From: Isoetes taiwanensis
Taxonomy: Eukaryota > Streptophyta > Lycopodiopsida > Isoetales > Isoetaceae
Reading direction: 5' to 3'
NCBI GenBank assembly: GCA_021234155.1
Contig: JAJEKV010000096.1
Span: 2,419,678-2,483,677 of the forward strand
Length of the DNA: 64,000 nucleotides
Both the position numbers and the translations under genes were made by a program. The notes under the pieces were generated by a model that was not told where the DNA came from, did no database searches, and was given only the letters and a program-made list of their open reading frames with translations. Shown piece after piece: positions 9,448 through 22,034 of this stretch; positions within the stretch are counted from its first letter, which is position 1; each line of letters starts with the position of its first letter.

Positions 9448-12400
9448 TGTAATGATAAGCTATTCAACGAATTTAATGCCTCCCATATTTCCGAGGTGCT
9501 AATGCCTACCAATTTTTCTCATCTTAGAAGATCTTCAACTTACTAATGCATGAGCCCTCCATGCTCATGAACATGATCCCGGGTTTCGTATTCACTGACT
9601 ATCAAGACATGAGCCCCTTTCCTTGAAGTAAATCTTGATGTGCGCCATAGCACACGAATGCATTCAGAGCCCACAGCTCCTACTTCGGTCAAAAGTTTTT
9701 CTTCAATCTTTGGCTATGGCAGATTCTGGTCAGCCGACGGCAGAAAGCAAAGGATTCCGATTGAATTAATCTATTTTTTTTCGTTGAGGTTTCTTAGATT
9801 CTGGAAATATTGTCGACGATGGATCAAACCACCTGTTTGTCTTTCTCTTCGTCCACCAAGCACAAGATTGCACGCGATTATTTACAGGATTAAAAAAGTT
9901 TGATATATAGCATGACTTCAAGAAGCATTTTGAAGCAGAGGATTATGTCGAACTAAACCATCTGCTCATGGTCAGACGTGACTTTTTTCTTGCCGTTTGT
10001 TACTGCTTCATGTTCTAGCTTTCCATTTCTTTAATGTTTGCCTAGGTGCTCTAGATTCTTTTTGGTATGGATTTATCGATAAGGACCATTATGGTTGCTT
10101 TTCACCATAGCTAATTCTGCAGGATCGTATTTACTTCTTATTATGCTTGCTTTCCACCGTATCATTGAATTCAATTGGCATTATGCTTTCTTGACGTTGA
10201 GCATCCCAGCAATTTGCACTTTTGTTAGAATAGATAGGCCTTTGATCCTCTTATTGAGTGCATTGCAAACCCAAATTCTTATTCAAACCCAAATCAACTT
10301 TCCATAACACTAGACTTGTCCCATGATGGACCATTAAAGGGCATTTTGAAGGTTCACAAAAAAAATCATATAAAATCAAGAACGCAAAAACTAGCCAAAC
10401 CCTTTCTAGGAATTTATATATGGCAGTCATGCTTCACATAAAAAATACACAAAAATGTATCAGCCCCCATTCTTGTGAGTTATGCTCTAGCAAACCCAAG
10501 GGGGTCAAGTACCAAAAGCTTCATGTTCACACAAAGTAAAACTGTCTTGATGAAAAGATTTTTTTGATTTTTTTGGTTATAATGTTATTTTTCTACACGA
10601 GATATAGAGCAAGGCACAAAAAACCACATCTCAATTAGAACTCTGTGAAGGAAGATAGAGCAATTCAAACATGACAGGGTCAAAACTGTCTTCTGCCTTC
10701 TGGGAACCAGTACTGGTTCCCAGAAAGCAGTTGTGATATAAAAACAACAACTTTGAGAAGGAAATTAATTTTGAGTTCAAATTTGGCATATAAGTAGTTC
10801 ACGAGATCCTCCATCCTAGAAAAATGTTTGTTGAGTTTGAATTTGATGTTTTGACTTTTATTTCTATTTTCAGTGTTAGGGAATTTATACAAATGGGTAA
10901 CATTGCTACATATGACTCTAGGTTGTCCTCCAAAAAATCACATTATGAAAGCTTATAAGGATGTGAAACCAATGCAAAAACAAACTTGTAAAAAGAGCAA
11001 AAGACGTGGTAAAAAAAAATCAAAAACGATATCTGTACCTGCCCATTACTGGTCCATAGTTCATTTAAAAATTGATAATATCCTTATGTTAGTCCATTTC
11101 AAGTTGAGTTTTGGGACACGAGTAGCTCTTGGACCACTTTGTTCACAAAAAATATTTGTTGTTCATTATCTTGAGGATTGTACTAGAATAGATAACATCA
11201 ATTATATTATATCTTCCATGTTTATTCTAGATTTGTGCTATAAGGTGTGACTTTACAAAATCACATCCTCAAAATATCTCATGTCAAGAAACCAATGCAA
11301 AAATAACCAAGGAAAAATATGGAAAACATTTACTATAAAAAATAAAGATAGACTGCTACTTGCAGTCCAGTTGCAGACCATCATTGGTCCAAATGACTGA
11401 AAGTTTGAAAATCATTAATGGTGCCATCTTAATCAATTTTGATCTCCACTTTCACATATAGTTTACTTGTATGATTCTTTATAGGACAAAATTAATTGAT
11501 TAGGTTAGCTTGCATAATTTAAGGGTAAGGTTGAAGCACAAAAAATTGAGAATTTGTAAGGTATTTATTACCAATTGAACCTACATGGACTTTCACTTAC
11601 ACCTTTCAAAAATCATGTGATAGAAGCTAAAAAGTCATAGTATCATTCTCTGGGAAAAAATGGATAAGGTTAGTGAGAGATATATGCTCTATACGATTGG
11701 TCTCGTGGACCATAAATGGTGATGCATGCTTATATAAATTAAAACCTTTGAAATAACATGTTACTTTAACATGCAACTAGAGATTTCTATTGCCAAGAAA
11801 GGTTTGCATCCATAAAAAATATAATATACATGAAAGATAACTTACATGTAATATTATTCTACTTGGATGACAATGCTTTATAGCAGTAACACAGATATGA
11901 AGTTTATGCTAGTAAGAAATAAGCACATTTCATGGTATTTTTTTCAATAAGACCATACATATATATATATATATATCATATCTCACATTTTGAACTATTT
12001 GAAAGGCATATTTAGGGAAAAGTAGTGTCTTTTTCTATGAACCGAAGAAGTATATATGAAATGTTATGTGGTCTATTTATATTATGGCATGGCTCAATTC
12101 ACAACATCCACTTGAATTCATCAATAAACATCACTAACTTAATCATTGTGGGGTTTTGGACCTATAATTATGGAGTTGACCCAACTTTTTATGCTCTAAT
12201 GTGTTAATCCGGCTGTTGTACATCGTGTTTGAATTCCAAAAATTGCATGGTTACACCCTAGTTACACTATATGTAAGTTGATAAGAGTTATGTTCTATGT
12301 AGATATAAATAGAACGCGTCATTTATTACACACATGGCATTATGGATGGTTGTTATTGGAGTATTTTAACATATATTTTTGTCCAGAATTCTGTATAGTA

Positions 12401-13330
12401 GATGATATTTAGGTTAATATGACTTATGAACACTCCAAAAAATCATGAAACTATAGCTCGTATAGTTAGCAACTCGTGGCCACAAGAATTAAATCAAAAC
12501 TTGTTATAATGAGAGAGAAACAATTCTTGAACCTCAAGCAGCTTTTTTGACCAAAATAGGGTTTGACGGCTTCCACCAATGTCAGATGATAGCAAGAAAA
12601 CATGGGAACATAAAACTCAATGTGTTCTATGATAAATAGCCAAATACCTCCAACTTTAGCAAGGTTTAGGTCACTTTATGCTAGAAAGATTGAAGAAGGC
12701 AGTTCCGGACTAGTGCAGAAACTGCCAAATTCTCCAATGTTTGAGCAATTACCACAAGGTATAGGTGAGCCCATTGGTCTTGAAATTCTCAGAGGTCATT
12801 AAGAAATAAGTGAAGACTCAAATGATGGTGGTATATTATAAAATTGAAATTTCTTTCGTGAGTTACATGGGTTTAAGTGGCAGAGGTCATAAGGGCCAGT
12901 TCTGGTCCATGGATCAGGAATGGTCCCAGTGTGATAAGAGTTTGTTTGAATTAGCCTTTTGATACCAAAGGCCCCATCGTATTGAATCATATTGGCTTCC
13001 TTGATTGTTGGGTTGCAAGTATTTGCAGCATGACACCTAGCCTAGGACATGTGATAATTGAACTTAAAATTTCCTAAATCACTAGCAAACATGTGCTCGT
13101 CTAGGAAAACAAGAATTGAAATAATTCAACACACATTGACATATATAAAAGACATTGGACATGCATACAAAACAAACCCATGCCTAAAACCATATTCGTC
13201 ATTTTTTTGCATTGCTTTCAATATGGAGGTTAGAATTCTCCAAGTTAGACACATTTAGTTTAATTCCCAAGTCCATAATTGAGTTCCTTTCGACTTAATA
13301 CAAACCCTCCGTTGCCACGAATAGGGCAAA
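9448..13330. other. Long AT-rich stretch without a recognisable gene
   Basis: No ORF here resembles a known protein; the longest (10873-11250) is Lys-rich low-complexity sequence. The notable items are a perfect 28-base palindrome at 10698-10725, an (AT)n run near 11958-11977, and several scattered short A-rich repeats. It is bounded by copies of the 41-bp GC-rich palindrome at both ends. Confidence 0.5.
10698..10725. repeat. Perfect 28-bp palindrome
   Basis: The sequence reads identically on both strands (core GGGAACCAGTACTGGTTCCC). It has no loop, so it could be a dimer binding site or the seam of a foldback. No other copy was noticed in the window. Confidence 0.8.
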
Positions 13331-13371
13331 AGAAATGTTCGCGGCGGCCTTGGCCGCCGCGATAAATTTCT
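13331..13371. repeat. 41-bp GC-rich palindrome, copy 2 of 3
   Basis: Identical over 41 bases to the copy at 9407-9447. The flanks differ from those of the other two copies beyond one or two bases, so the 41-base unit appears to be the conserved entity. Confidence 0.85.
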
Positions 13372-13413
13372 GGTATTCATAAACATAAGTCCACATTAAG
13401 ATCTCACACATAT

Positions 13414-13830
13414 TTACATTGCAATACAATACATTGTCACACAAAAAAAGCACCACTCCAGAACATATATACAAGATGTAGAGCTTTCTAGAAACTTCCT
13501 ACTCCCCAACATGGCAATGGCCCTGCCAGAAGAAGCGTTTGAAGCAGAGGCCCTGCTTGCATTACAGCCTGCAAAAGCTTCCCCCTTTTCCGGCAGAGAT
13601 TCAAGCATTACCTGCATGTCTGCTTCCGGCGGTTCTGGCAGATGCATGTGCCTGTGCAAACCCATGCTTTGATTCTGCTCTATCCCCCCAGAAATCGGTG
13701 ATCGATAGCCAATATTTAGATTCTGATCCACGGGAACTATTGGCGAACTATGCTGAATGCCCAAATTTGGAGAAGAAATCGCCGACCCATATCCCGCATT
13801 TGAATTCTGATCCACTGGAATTACTGCAGA
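13414..13830 (-). pseudogene. Possible coding remnant with a repeated VDQN-x-GY motif
   Basis: A minus-strand frame contains a short internal repeat (VDQNSNAGYGSAIS, then VDQNLNIGYRSPIS) followed by a His/Pro- and Ser/Ala-rich region. The composition is unlike chance ORFs nearby. A stop (TGA) interrupts the frame just upstream of the repeat, and further open minus-strand stretches continue to 14391 in other frames. I recognise no family. It may be an exon or pseudogene of a plant-specific protein. Confidence 0.3.
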
Positions 13831-14574
13831 GCCATATCCGTACGTTCATATTCGTGGATTTATCTCAAAACAGGGTGATGATTTTGACTCTAATAAATAA
13901 GCCCCTTCAAAGCAGCACGAAACCACGGAAAGGCTTGAATCTGAAGAAAATGAAGAGGCCGGTAAAATCATGGGTGAACAGACGGATTGGAGTATTGAAT
14001 CCATCACAGAAATATGGCCCGAAATTTCTAATCTGACACATGCACGACCACAAATGCAGCCAAGAACCTCTGATTTCATGCTGCTACTGCGCTTGCGCCA
14101 AGTTCGAAGGAAAACAAAATGAAACATTCAACCACAGTAAATCGAGATTCCTACGTCCAATCGCCTCTCCCGCAGACATCCTCGGCACATACAAAACCAC
14201 TGTCCATCTCCATCGGCATGAAGCAGCTCGCTGTCAGGCAACCCAAATCCATCACGTGAAATCTCTCCATTCCATTTCCAGACATTGCAAATGGCCGCAG
14301 ACATTATCCCGTTCCTCATAGGACATCTAAATGCCAATAAGCTCCTCAAATCCCTCAAATTATACAGTTTTCCATACTCTACACCAGTCAAATCTTAGGC
14401 CAGACCACTGAATTCCAAATACCAAACTAAAATCGTGGAAGTTTATTGGAACGACAGATTGTGACGTATTGGCGCATAAATTGTACTGCAGAGAATTTGA
14501 TTTGAGCAATCATCAAGTTCACTAAGGGTGGGAAAATTTTGATTTGAGCAATCATCAAGAACATGTTTCACTAA

Positions 14575-14770
14575 GGGTGCTTTCCCATGGATCTCCGACC
14601 TCAAGGTTTTCTTGAGGTCTAGATAAGGGCGTGTAAATTCCCTGGGCGCCTCAACCTCAAAGACTCAGGTTTTTGACCTGAATCAAAAGTAATCACCAAG
14701 CATTTCTTAATGCTGAGGTTTTTGACCTGGATCCAGATTTCCAGGTCGCCAATATCATGGGAAAGCACCC
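14575..14770. mobile_element. Tourist-like (PIF/Harbinger) MITE, 196 bp
   Basis: Terminal inverted repeats GGGTGCTTTCCCATG and CATGGGAAAGCACCC are perfect over 15 bases. Both ends are flanked by TAA (14572-14574 and 14771-14773), the 3-bp target duplication of PIF/Harbinger elements. The interior contains several copies of GACCT/AGGTC and no ORF. A related, more diverged element lies at 62085-62349, and a lone right terminus at about 57891-57904. Confidence 0.85.
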
Positions 14771-14773
14771 TAA

Positions 14774-14940
14774 TTTGTGCCATGTTTTGGACGTGCTCGT
14801 GCTATAAAATACTGTGTTTCATAACAGTAGCTGGTGTAATTTATTCTATGTTTCACTAATTTGTGGCATGTTTTGGACATGCACGTGCTATAAAAATACT
14901 GTGTTTCATAACAGTAGCTGCTGTAATTTATTCTTGGATA
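14774..14940. repeat. Tandem duplication of about 85 bp
   Basis: A unit containing GCCATGTTTTGGAC, GCTATAAA and CATAACAGTAGCTG is present twice in direct orientation with a few differences (the first begins at 14774, the second at about 14857). No coding potential is seen. Confidence 0.75.
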
Positions 14941-15480
14941 TAGAAATTCTAATTCTTGTGTCGCAGTGAAACAGGCTGATGAGCCGCGAAGCGGCGAGCT
15001 AGCTGTTTCAACGCAAAATAGCGAGCTCCGACCCTTTTTTTTTATGTAAAAGTCAAGTATGGCGACTTTTTATCCCGCCAATCGTTTGTTAAAAACATCT
15101 GGTTTTCAGTCTAGTTTTTAGGTGATCGAGCATATAGAACTATTATATACGGGTTTAAATGTTGGCTGTAAAAGGGCAAAATGTTGCCGTCTTGACTTTT
15201 GTGGGTGGGTTCACGCCATAAAGTTAATTTGGTTAAGTAATAAAATTAGCTTAAATTTAGGTTCAACATAAATCTATTAGGGTTTCAGTTAAAACTGGGG
15301 GGTCAAATTTTAATCGTGCCAGTTATGTTAAGAATTAGTTTAACCATATACCTTGGTTCAGTTGCTTAACTATACCCAAAAATTGACATTTAAATTTATA
15401 CCATCCCCCTAACCACGCTTAAGGGCTGTTAAAAATTTGACAGGAGAGAATCGAAGCAGAAAACTCGAGGGAGAGGAGCT

Positions 15481-15580
15481 ATGTCGCCCAAACGACCTGT
15501 AAGGCTGCAGTCGGCTATCCAACATGCCACCAGGACGCCGAACCTTCAGTCCATGAACAGGAAGACTGCGGGTCTGTCAG
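15481..15580 (+). CDS. Possible first coding exon of an unrecognised gene
   Basis: An ATG at 15481 in a purine-rich leader (GGGAGAGGAGCT) opens a 33-codon basic stretch (MSPKRPVRLQ...NRKTAGLSG) that ends at a good splice donor (CAG/GTAGGT at 15581). This looks like a first exon. I could not find a convincing second exon downstream, and the only coding-like sequence that follows is the PPR remnant at 18 kb. Confidence 0.25.
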
Positions 15581-16411
15581 GTAGGTAGTTTTTTGGGTTG
15601 CCCGAAGGGCAATCCCTAGGGCTGGAGGTGAGGCTTGAGACATACTCCAGGAATTTTGTGATTGTGAGGCCGAGATTTGTGCTCAGCATAGAATGTGTGA
15701 GGAATATGCCATAGCAACGACCAGAGATATGAAAAAAAAAACAAACAGAGGGGGTGGGAAGGGGAGGGGAACATCACTAGTTGCTATACGCAGTAGGAAG
15801 GAATATGCTAAGGACTGATAGTTGGGAGTGCTAGCATGCAACAAGGCAAAAGCATTGCAAGCCTACCTTATCGTCTGTTTGTGAGTTCACGAGATTTTGA
15901 GCCGAAAGTCTGGAGTCCTTGTTCTTCTTCCACTACCTTCTGCTTCGGCTTCTATTTGATTCTTCGTCGCACTCTGGCACTCTGGGCACTCTGGCACCTC
16001 CAAATGCTTTTGGGCCCTTTCCTTCGCTGCTTCTTTCCCCAAATGATTCGTCAACATTTTCTTAGCGTTGATCTCCATAGCATATTTTTTATCGTGAGGG
16101 CTGGCATGAAAGATATGGTCCCTAGCAGCTTCAGTAATATATCTACTATTGCTGCAGCTAGTGTCCTCATAGCTCTCTTGAAATCCCTCGTCCTCTCCTG
16201 ATTCCACACAGACAAAATAAACTCTGACTTTGCTTTGCTTCCTATCTCCTCGCATTTTACTAATGGGCAACCCATTGTGTGATAGCACCTTGTTTTCTTT
16301 ATCAAATTTTCTTCTTATTTTTTAATGAACATTCGGGCATTCGGACATTCGTTCTTTAAAGAAATGCAAAGTGTTGTGTGGATTCCTAAGAAGAGTCTGT
16401 TATAAACTGAT

Positions 16412-17282
16412 TTTGGGCAGTAGACACACTTGGAATTCTTCTGCTTTGAGTTTAAATGAAGGCATGGGCCGCCCTTAATTGGTATAGATTCCCTCTTGCC
16501 CTCTTAATATGACATTGAATGAACGACTACTCTGTTGCAGTAAAAAGATTTTTGTATCAATTCTAACATTAGGTGCTGGGAATCTAGTTGGAGTATTCCA
16601 CATAGCATATTAAGCATGGGATGTTTTTCGCTGTAATTTTCAAAGTCTATTTACAAGTTGTGCATTATATTGGGGAATTAAGTTGACCGGGGATCAATTT
16701 AACAACTGGTCACTAAGACTTACTGGACAAAGAATAACAGTTTACAGTGGCAGGATAAGTTTTTGCTAAGAAATTAGGAACTTTAGACGAGCTATTTGGA
16801 TTCTGTGATTTATTATTGGACCGATATCTGGACATGCATTTCTGGAACTATTGAAGATATTTAGTATTGATATGGCTAAATGTCGTAGGATATAGAACCA
16901 TTGATTATGGAAGTCGTCTAACATTCTGCATGAATTGATTCTAGACAGCAGACACACTTGAAATTGCTCTAATTTGGGTTTAAGAAAAAGTATGGACCTC
17001 TCCTAATTGGCATAGATTCCCTATAGCCCTCTTAATATGGCACTGACCTACGGCTTCCTTGCAGAAAAGAGATTTTGATATCAATTCTAGCATTATGTGC
17101 TAGAATCTAGTTGAAGTATTTACATCCTTGATATCGGTATATTCTGCATAACATAAGCATGGGATGCTTTCCATAATAATTTGCAAAGTATAATTGCAAG
17201 TTGTGCAAAATATAGGGGTATTAAGTGGATCCTAGATCAATCTATCAACCGGTTACTAAGACTTACTGGCCAAAGAATAATT
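16412..17282. repeat. Imperfect direct duplication, two copies of about 330 bp
   Basis: Segments 16412-16738 and about 16938-17282 align over most of their length (shared blocks such as CAGACACACTTG, TAGATTCCCT, CCCTCTTAATATG, AAGCATGGGATG and CTAAGACTTACTGG). Divergence is perhaps 20 percent with small gaps. Neither copy has an ORF. Confidence 0.8.
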
Positions 17283-17299
17283 GATCTTGATATGGCCTT

Positions 17300-18060
17300 A
17301 GTTTGAAGGGGTTTAAACTATGGCTATCTCTGCTATAACAAACCTTTTGCAATCCCTAGCTCTGCTAAAATGATATACAGGGTGTTTATATTGGAGCATC
17401 TTTGGCACTATGGAAATAATGGCGCTGAATTTATTTGCAAACTACATATTTCTTTAAACCATGGGGTGGTCTTAAAGCAATGTTGCTAAGTATCGTCAAA
17501 ATTCGAACCTTTTAAAAACGCTTTTTAATATTCTTTGAAGATTTTTAAAATTTTTGGAAAAAATCTTTAAAAACTTATTTCATATAAAATACGTTAAAAT
17601 TTTTTTAGATCTTTTAAAATCCTTAAACTGTGATATTGTTTATCCAAATATATGATATTCTTGAACCAATTTATCCCTTTATATGAAATTCTTATATTTC
17701 TTAACCTTTATAATAATGTTTTTCCGAACTTTCTTAATAGTTATATGGCAAAACAACTATGATATCTTTGTACTTGAACTTAGTAGTTTTTAGTAACATC
17801 ATAAACGTCTGATTTACTTGTTGGCATGCTATGTCTTGTAACTTGTAGCAAAAATGTGCATTTTAACCGTACCAATAAAGCAGTGCAAAGAATATGCAAA
17901 TTTTTTTTTTTTGGGGGCATACCAAATCATAAAAATCCTTTAAAACGTGGGATTTTTATAAAGGTAAAAAAAAAAAAAAAAAAAAAGCCCCCGGGTTTTT
18001 AACAACATTGACTTAAAGGTGGTCTTTAGACGCTCCTATAAATTGCATAGGAGGCCAAAT
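17300..18060. other. AT-rich non-coding stretch
   Basis: Very AT-rich sequence with a T-run at about 17901-17912 and an A-run at about 17967-17986. I see no gene or transposon end in it. Confidence 0.5.
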
Positions 18061-18065
18061 ATACA

Positions 18066-18566
18066 TTTGATATAATGTGGAAACAATACTTTGTTTCCTG
18101 GACAATAATGATATTGGCATATGCCCTGCATGGAGATGACCAGGAAGCATGTAAACTTTTTAGGAAAATGCAGCAGGAAGAGCTTCAGCCTGAGGAAATT
18201 ACTTATGCCTCTATTCTGGCAGCATGTAGTCATCGTGGCTTAATGGACCAAGGATGCAATTACTTCAATGCAATTGCTTAGACTCACAATATCAGACCAA
18301 ATATAGAGCATCATGCCTGTTTAACTGACCTCCTTTGTCAAGCAAGATTCTTGAGTGAAGCAAATGGCATGCTGGAAAGCATGTTCCAGGAGTCTAATGA
18401 TGTGATATGGACCTATTTCTTGGCGGTTGTGACATTCATTGTGATATGCAACTTGCAAAATGTACCTTAATGCACATTCTCAACTTAGGGCCTGGAAATG
18501 CTCCAACCCTCATCCTTCTTTCAAACATTTATACTGCAGATAACAGTGATGCTTTTAGTCCAGTGA
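18066..18566 (+). pseudogene. PLS-class PPR protein remnant (last repeats and E motif)
   Basis: The frame from 18066 shows a PPR S/L repeat (SWTIMILAYALHGDDQEACKLF, then PEEITYASILAACSHRGL), followed by the E-type region (HHACLTDLL, then DIHCDMQLA, LILLSNIYTA) that ends plant PLS-class pentatricopeptide proteins. An in-frame TAG stands at 18279-18281, and a one-base shift near 18410-18425 moves the E motif into another frame. Upstream PPR repeats are absent, so this is a truncated copy, perhaps a retro- or transduplicated fragment. Such proteins normally bind organellar RNA at C-to-U editing sites; this copy is dead. Confidence 0.8.
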
Positions 18567-19110
18567 TGCTTGTAGTGGCGAATATTCACAGAAAGACGAA
18601 TTTTTAGGGATTTTCAAAAGTTTCCTACGAATGTTTAGTAGGTTACGTATTACATTTTTTATTAGAATATTCGCTCTGAGTTTATACGAAGCTGTCCTTC
18701 CAAGAAGATACGCTCATTGCTTTTTTATCTATACAAGCGCCCCTTCTAATAATAATAATGGTCCCCATTATTCAATTCAATTCAATTCATTATCTCGACC
18801 TCTCCACAACATATTTTGATGCCCAATCTATCACTATAAAGATCTTTCTTCATAAATATCTTGGTCACGTCCCCATCCTTAAAATACCTGATGCCACTTT
18901 AACTTTAGTCATGAAACCATCTTAGAATAGAGATTCGCCCATTGTTTAAGATATTTGACTCTTTTATAGTCTATATATTATCCTATGCCCGTTATATGTA
19001 TACTCTTGGGAAAGCATTAGGAATAACGTTTACATAATATTTTCTATATTTTGCCAACCATTTAATGTTGACCACTCTCCCGTGCTTGCTCCTCTCTTAA
19101 CAACCTGGCC

Positions 19111-19414
19111 CTCAAGTTTTAATGCTGAGATCAGATCTCAGCCGTTGGTTGCAGTGGTATTACCCACCAGTAACACATTAAAAAGTGCATAAACACCTAG
19201 CTCGTTATGCCAAATGGCCATAAATACCTAGCTTGTTATGAAAACCACGATAAAAACACTACAAAACCACCATAAACCTCTCGGGCCTAGGTTGTTAAGG
19301 CGGATAACACCATAGAACTCAGGTGTTATGCCCTATTATAACAAAGTCGGGCCTCCCGCCCTCGTTTGTTATAATAGGACATAACACCCTTGTTCCAGGG
19401 TGTTATCCCTCTCA
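19111..19414. repeat. Interspersed repeat family, copy 1 (full-length)
   Basis: About 300 bases starting TCAAGTTTTAATGCTGAG and ending GGGTGTTATCCCTCTC. It matches 62407-62682 along its whole length and 26921-27100 over its first half. It contains nested inverted motifs (CTATTATAACAA / TTGTTATAATAG and several ATAACACC / GGTGTTAT), so the right half would fold into a hairpin. No ORF and no clear target duplication were seen. Confidence 0.8.
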
Positions 19415-19435
19415 TATTAGAAATATATATCCGTT

Positions 19436-19765
19436 ATGCATAAAACTTGCTAGATAATTCAATTGAACTTATTCCGTACTGCCATAAATCGTTGATTAGA
19501 CTATTTTTTATTTTGTTGGATAAGTCTAATCATGATTCCCCATCTAAATTGGAAGAAGAAACAAAAATATGTATCTGTTAGGCATAAACTCAATTGAAAC
19601 CATGCTATACCACTATAATCATGATTAAGATTTCCTTATCTTGGTAGGAAGTCTAACCATGATTCCCCATCCAAATTGGAAGGAGAAATGGAAATACATA
19701 TCGGTTAGGCATAAACTTGCTAGATAATCCTTGAACCTATTCCATACCACAATAATCATTAAATG
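19436..19765. repeat. Imperfect tandem repeat, unit about 160 bp
   Basis: The blocks TAACCATGATTCCCCAT, AATTGGAAG(G/A)AGAAA and TTAGGCATAAAC recur in the same order about 160 bases apart. The copies are diverged, and no coding content is seen. Confidence 0.7.
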
Positions 19766-19975
19766 AAAATTTGCAATTCTCACACATCAAATGAAACTGC
19801 TTATAATTCAAATTCCACTTGAGTTCTTTCATTATAATTACGCATCAAAATAGAAAAGTACCAAAAATTTCAAGAACTTGAAGCATCATTTCAAAATCAA
19901 ATGATGGAAACAAAAAAAATCAGAATGTGCCATGCATCATCGAAAAAGACAAAGGCAACATAACATAAATGAATA

Positions 19976-20035
19976 GAATAGAATAGAATAGATTTTTTTA
20001 ACGTCCACAGAGATCTCTAAAATAAGTTTTGCCAA
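19976..20035 (-). mobile_element. Retroposon 3' end with (ATTCT)n tail
   Basis: Read on the minus strand, the end is CTCTGTGGACGTTAAAAAA followed by a TCTAT/ATTCT microsatellite. It matches the 3' ends at 20058-20145, 32735-32860 and 35625-35733, each of which has a different short tandem tail. Only the terminal part is recognisable. Confidence 0.55.
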
Positions 20036-20057
20036 ACCCGTTCTTATGCTGGACAAT

Positions 20058-20145
20058 GAAGAAGGAAGGAAGGAAGGAAGGTACTTTTATCGTCCACGGA
20101 GACCAATCGATCTATGGGACCCAATACAAAAACGCAGCAAGCGGA
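20058..20145 (-). mobile_element. Retroposon 3' end with (TTCC)n tail
   Basis: On the minus strand the sequence TTGGGTCCCATAGATCGATT then GGTCTCCGTGGACGATAAAAG is followed by repeated CTTC/TTCC. It matches the copy at 32735-32860 closely. SINE or LINE 3' ends in plants often finish in such short tandem tails. Confidence 0.65.
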
Positions 20146-21870
20146 AGAGCAAGGTTTCTAGTTATCATTTAACAACTATGCAAGCACAAAGACAACATCA
20201 AGCAAAAATAGTGGAGACATGCTAAATTAGGGACCGAACATCCTTTGTGATGATCTTCAATCTATAAATACTTATACTATGTAGATGGACATGTCGGCTT
20301 ATACATCCTAGTGAATTGTCACATACTATTCATGATGTGATGTGATGACAACTATTGTATTAGTAGCAATGATCTACACTTTCTTGTCTAACAAGTTAAA
20401 ATATGCCATTCTTAATGATTAAGAATCCTGATAGTGCTTTTACATTTAGCAATCATATCATTAGTTTCAATACAATTGTTTGAGAAAGACATTTCATCTT
20501 ATGAAAACTACTATTTAATCAACTTTGCACCAACCATGGAAAAGTAAGCAAAAAGTGCAAATCACATTAGTTCGAGGGTCCGTTCATTTGGGACGTTTAT
20601 GGAGACACTCTACCAACAAGCCACATGTAAAGCCATACCATACCAGGATTGATGTTTTGTGTAGGGGGTCGTAAAGAGCAATCAAGGGAAAAAATTTAAT
20701 GCTAAGTCGGGTGCAACCTAGCCAAATGTATATTTTACTATCCAAAAGCAACAACCCAAACATGTAGACATAGAATATTGAGTCAGTCAGGGAAATCAAT
20801 TAAGAAGACATAAACCTTGGGCATGGGCCACAATAGCTCGGAAGACGTTGGAGTCTGGAGCAGAGAGATGTAAGGCAAGAGAGGTAGTAAATAAGGAAGT
20901 ATAGACTGAATACCGTACTTTAGAGTTAGCTTTGTAATAAGCAGGTGTCGGTGGATATTGCCGGTGTCGGTGGAGTAGAATGGTAAAAAAGGAAGTGAAC
21001 AGGTGGTAGATCCAATTGTAAAATATATTGCAATGGTAGAAAGTGTCAGAGTCATGGCTATAAGTTGTTTGGGGAGAAAGGGAGAGGAGGATTGTAAAGA
21101 GGGATTGGAGGGTTCAATTGTAAAACGAAAGGAAGGAAGTGGTTGGGAAGATTAAAATACGGCGCTCTCTGAGAGAGAAGAGAGATAAATAGTAATTTTT
21201 TTACGTTATACCACATGGCAGCATCCCATAGGACATATGACGTCCTTAAATGTCCCAAGCAGAAAGAAGATTTTTGAGAGGAGGTCCAATTTAGAAAAAA
21301 TTTTCAGAAGAGTGGACCATTGAAAATGGATAAAAATAATTAAAATGTGAAAAGCAGCTGGCCTAGCGTCCGCGTCAAAGCAACATATCCACGTGGAAAT
21401 TTACCAGCCGGTACCGACACGTGCCTTGCACGGCACCAGTTTGGTTCGGACACCATACCGGCTGGTGTTTAGCCGTCGATACAGCTGGACAGATGAACGG
21501 CGCTGATTGTGCTGTTGCGCCAGAATGGACCATTCCGTACGCTTGGAAGGTTTCCGTACCCGGAAGGTCCAAAAAAATGCCTTGCACCTGCACCTCGTAT
21601 CCTCGGGAGCTATGGCAGAGCTCCGGCGGCCTTGATCCATCTTCCCCCTTCGCCACGGCCATAACCCATCTCGGGAAATTCCTTTTCTCGTAGGTGAATG
21701 CAGCTCCACATCTTTTTCCTGCTTCATTTCCTTTACATTTGGCCTTCCGGAACTCCTTTTCTGCCCCTTCCACTCTATCATTATCTCTGATGCAGCTATA
21801 CCTTCAGCAGCTCTTGATCTGCTCGCCCAAGTTTGTCATTGCAAAAAAAACTTGATCCCGAGCTACTTCG
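20146..21870. other. Non-coding stretch upstream of CesA, including its promoter and leader
   Basis: No coding sequence is recognised from 20146 to about 21350. From about 21360 the sequence becomes GC-richer, with CACGTG/CGTGG-like boxes near 21389-21424. From about 21690 it is pyrimidine-rich, as expected for the promoter and 5' leader of the CesA gene. A likely 5'-UTR intron runs 21871-22025 (TTCG/GTGAGC to ATACAG), ending ten bases before the ATG. The minus-strand ORFs at 21375-21781 look like shadows of this leader. Confidence 0.5.
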
Positions 21871-22025
21871 GTGAGCTGAGACTGCATTATCAGAAAAGCT
21901 CTAGTTAACTATAAACTTGTTACTTTGCAATTACGTTTGGGTTTCTTGATTTTCAGATGCACTAATTTTCTTGTGCGCATTCTGCTTACAAGTGGTCTCA
22001 TTACTTCACTGCTATTTTGATACAG
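21871..22025 (+). other. Probable 5'-UTR intron of CesA
   Basis: A donor (TTCG/GTGAGC) and a pyrimidine-rich acceptor (TTTTGATACAG) bracket a T-rich segment directly before the start exon. Leader introns are common in plant CesA genes. This is inferred from splice signals only. Confidence 0.45.
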
Positions 22026-22034
22026 GCCTGACTC

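Noticed and set aside
10873-11250. 125-codon ORF
   Set aside because: Lys-rich low complexity in an AT-rich region, no splice context and no family resemblance.
9407-13371. The two identical 41-bp palindromes as terminal repeats of one 4-kb element
   Set aside because: A third copy stands alone at 30054, the palindromes have no orientation, and no target duplication flanks the pair.
21375-21781. Two overlapping minus-strand ORFs of about 130 codons
   Set aside because: They lie opposite the GC-rich promoter and leader of CesA and have no recognisable domain; most likely shadow frames.
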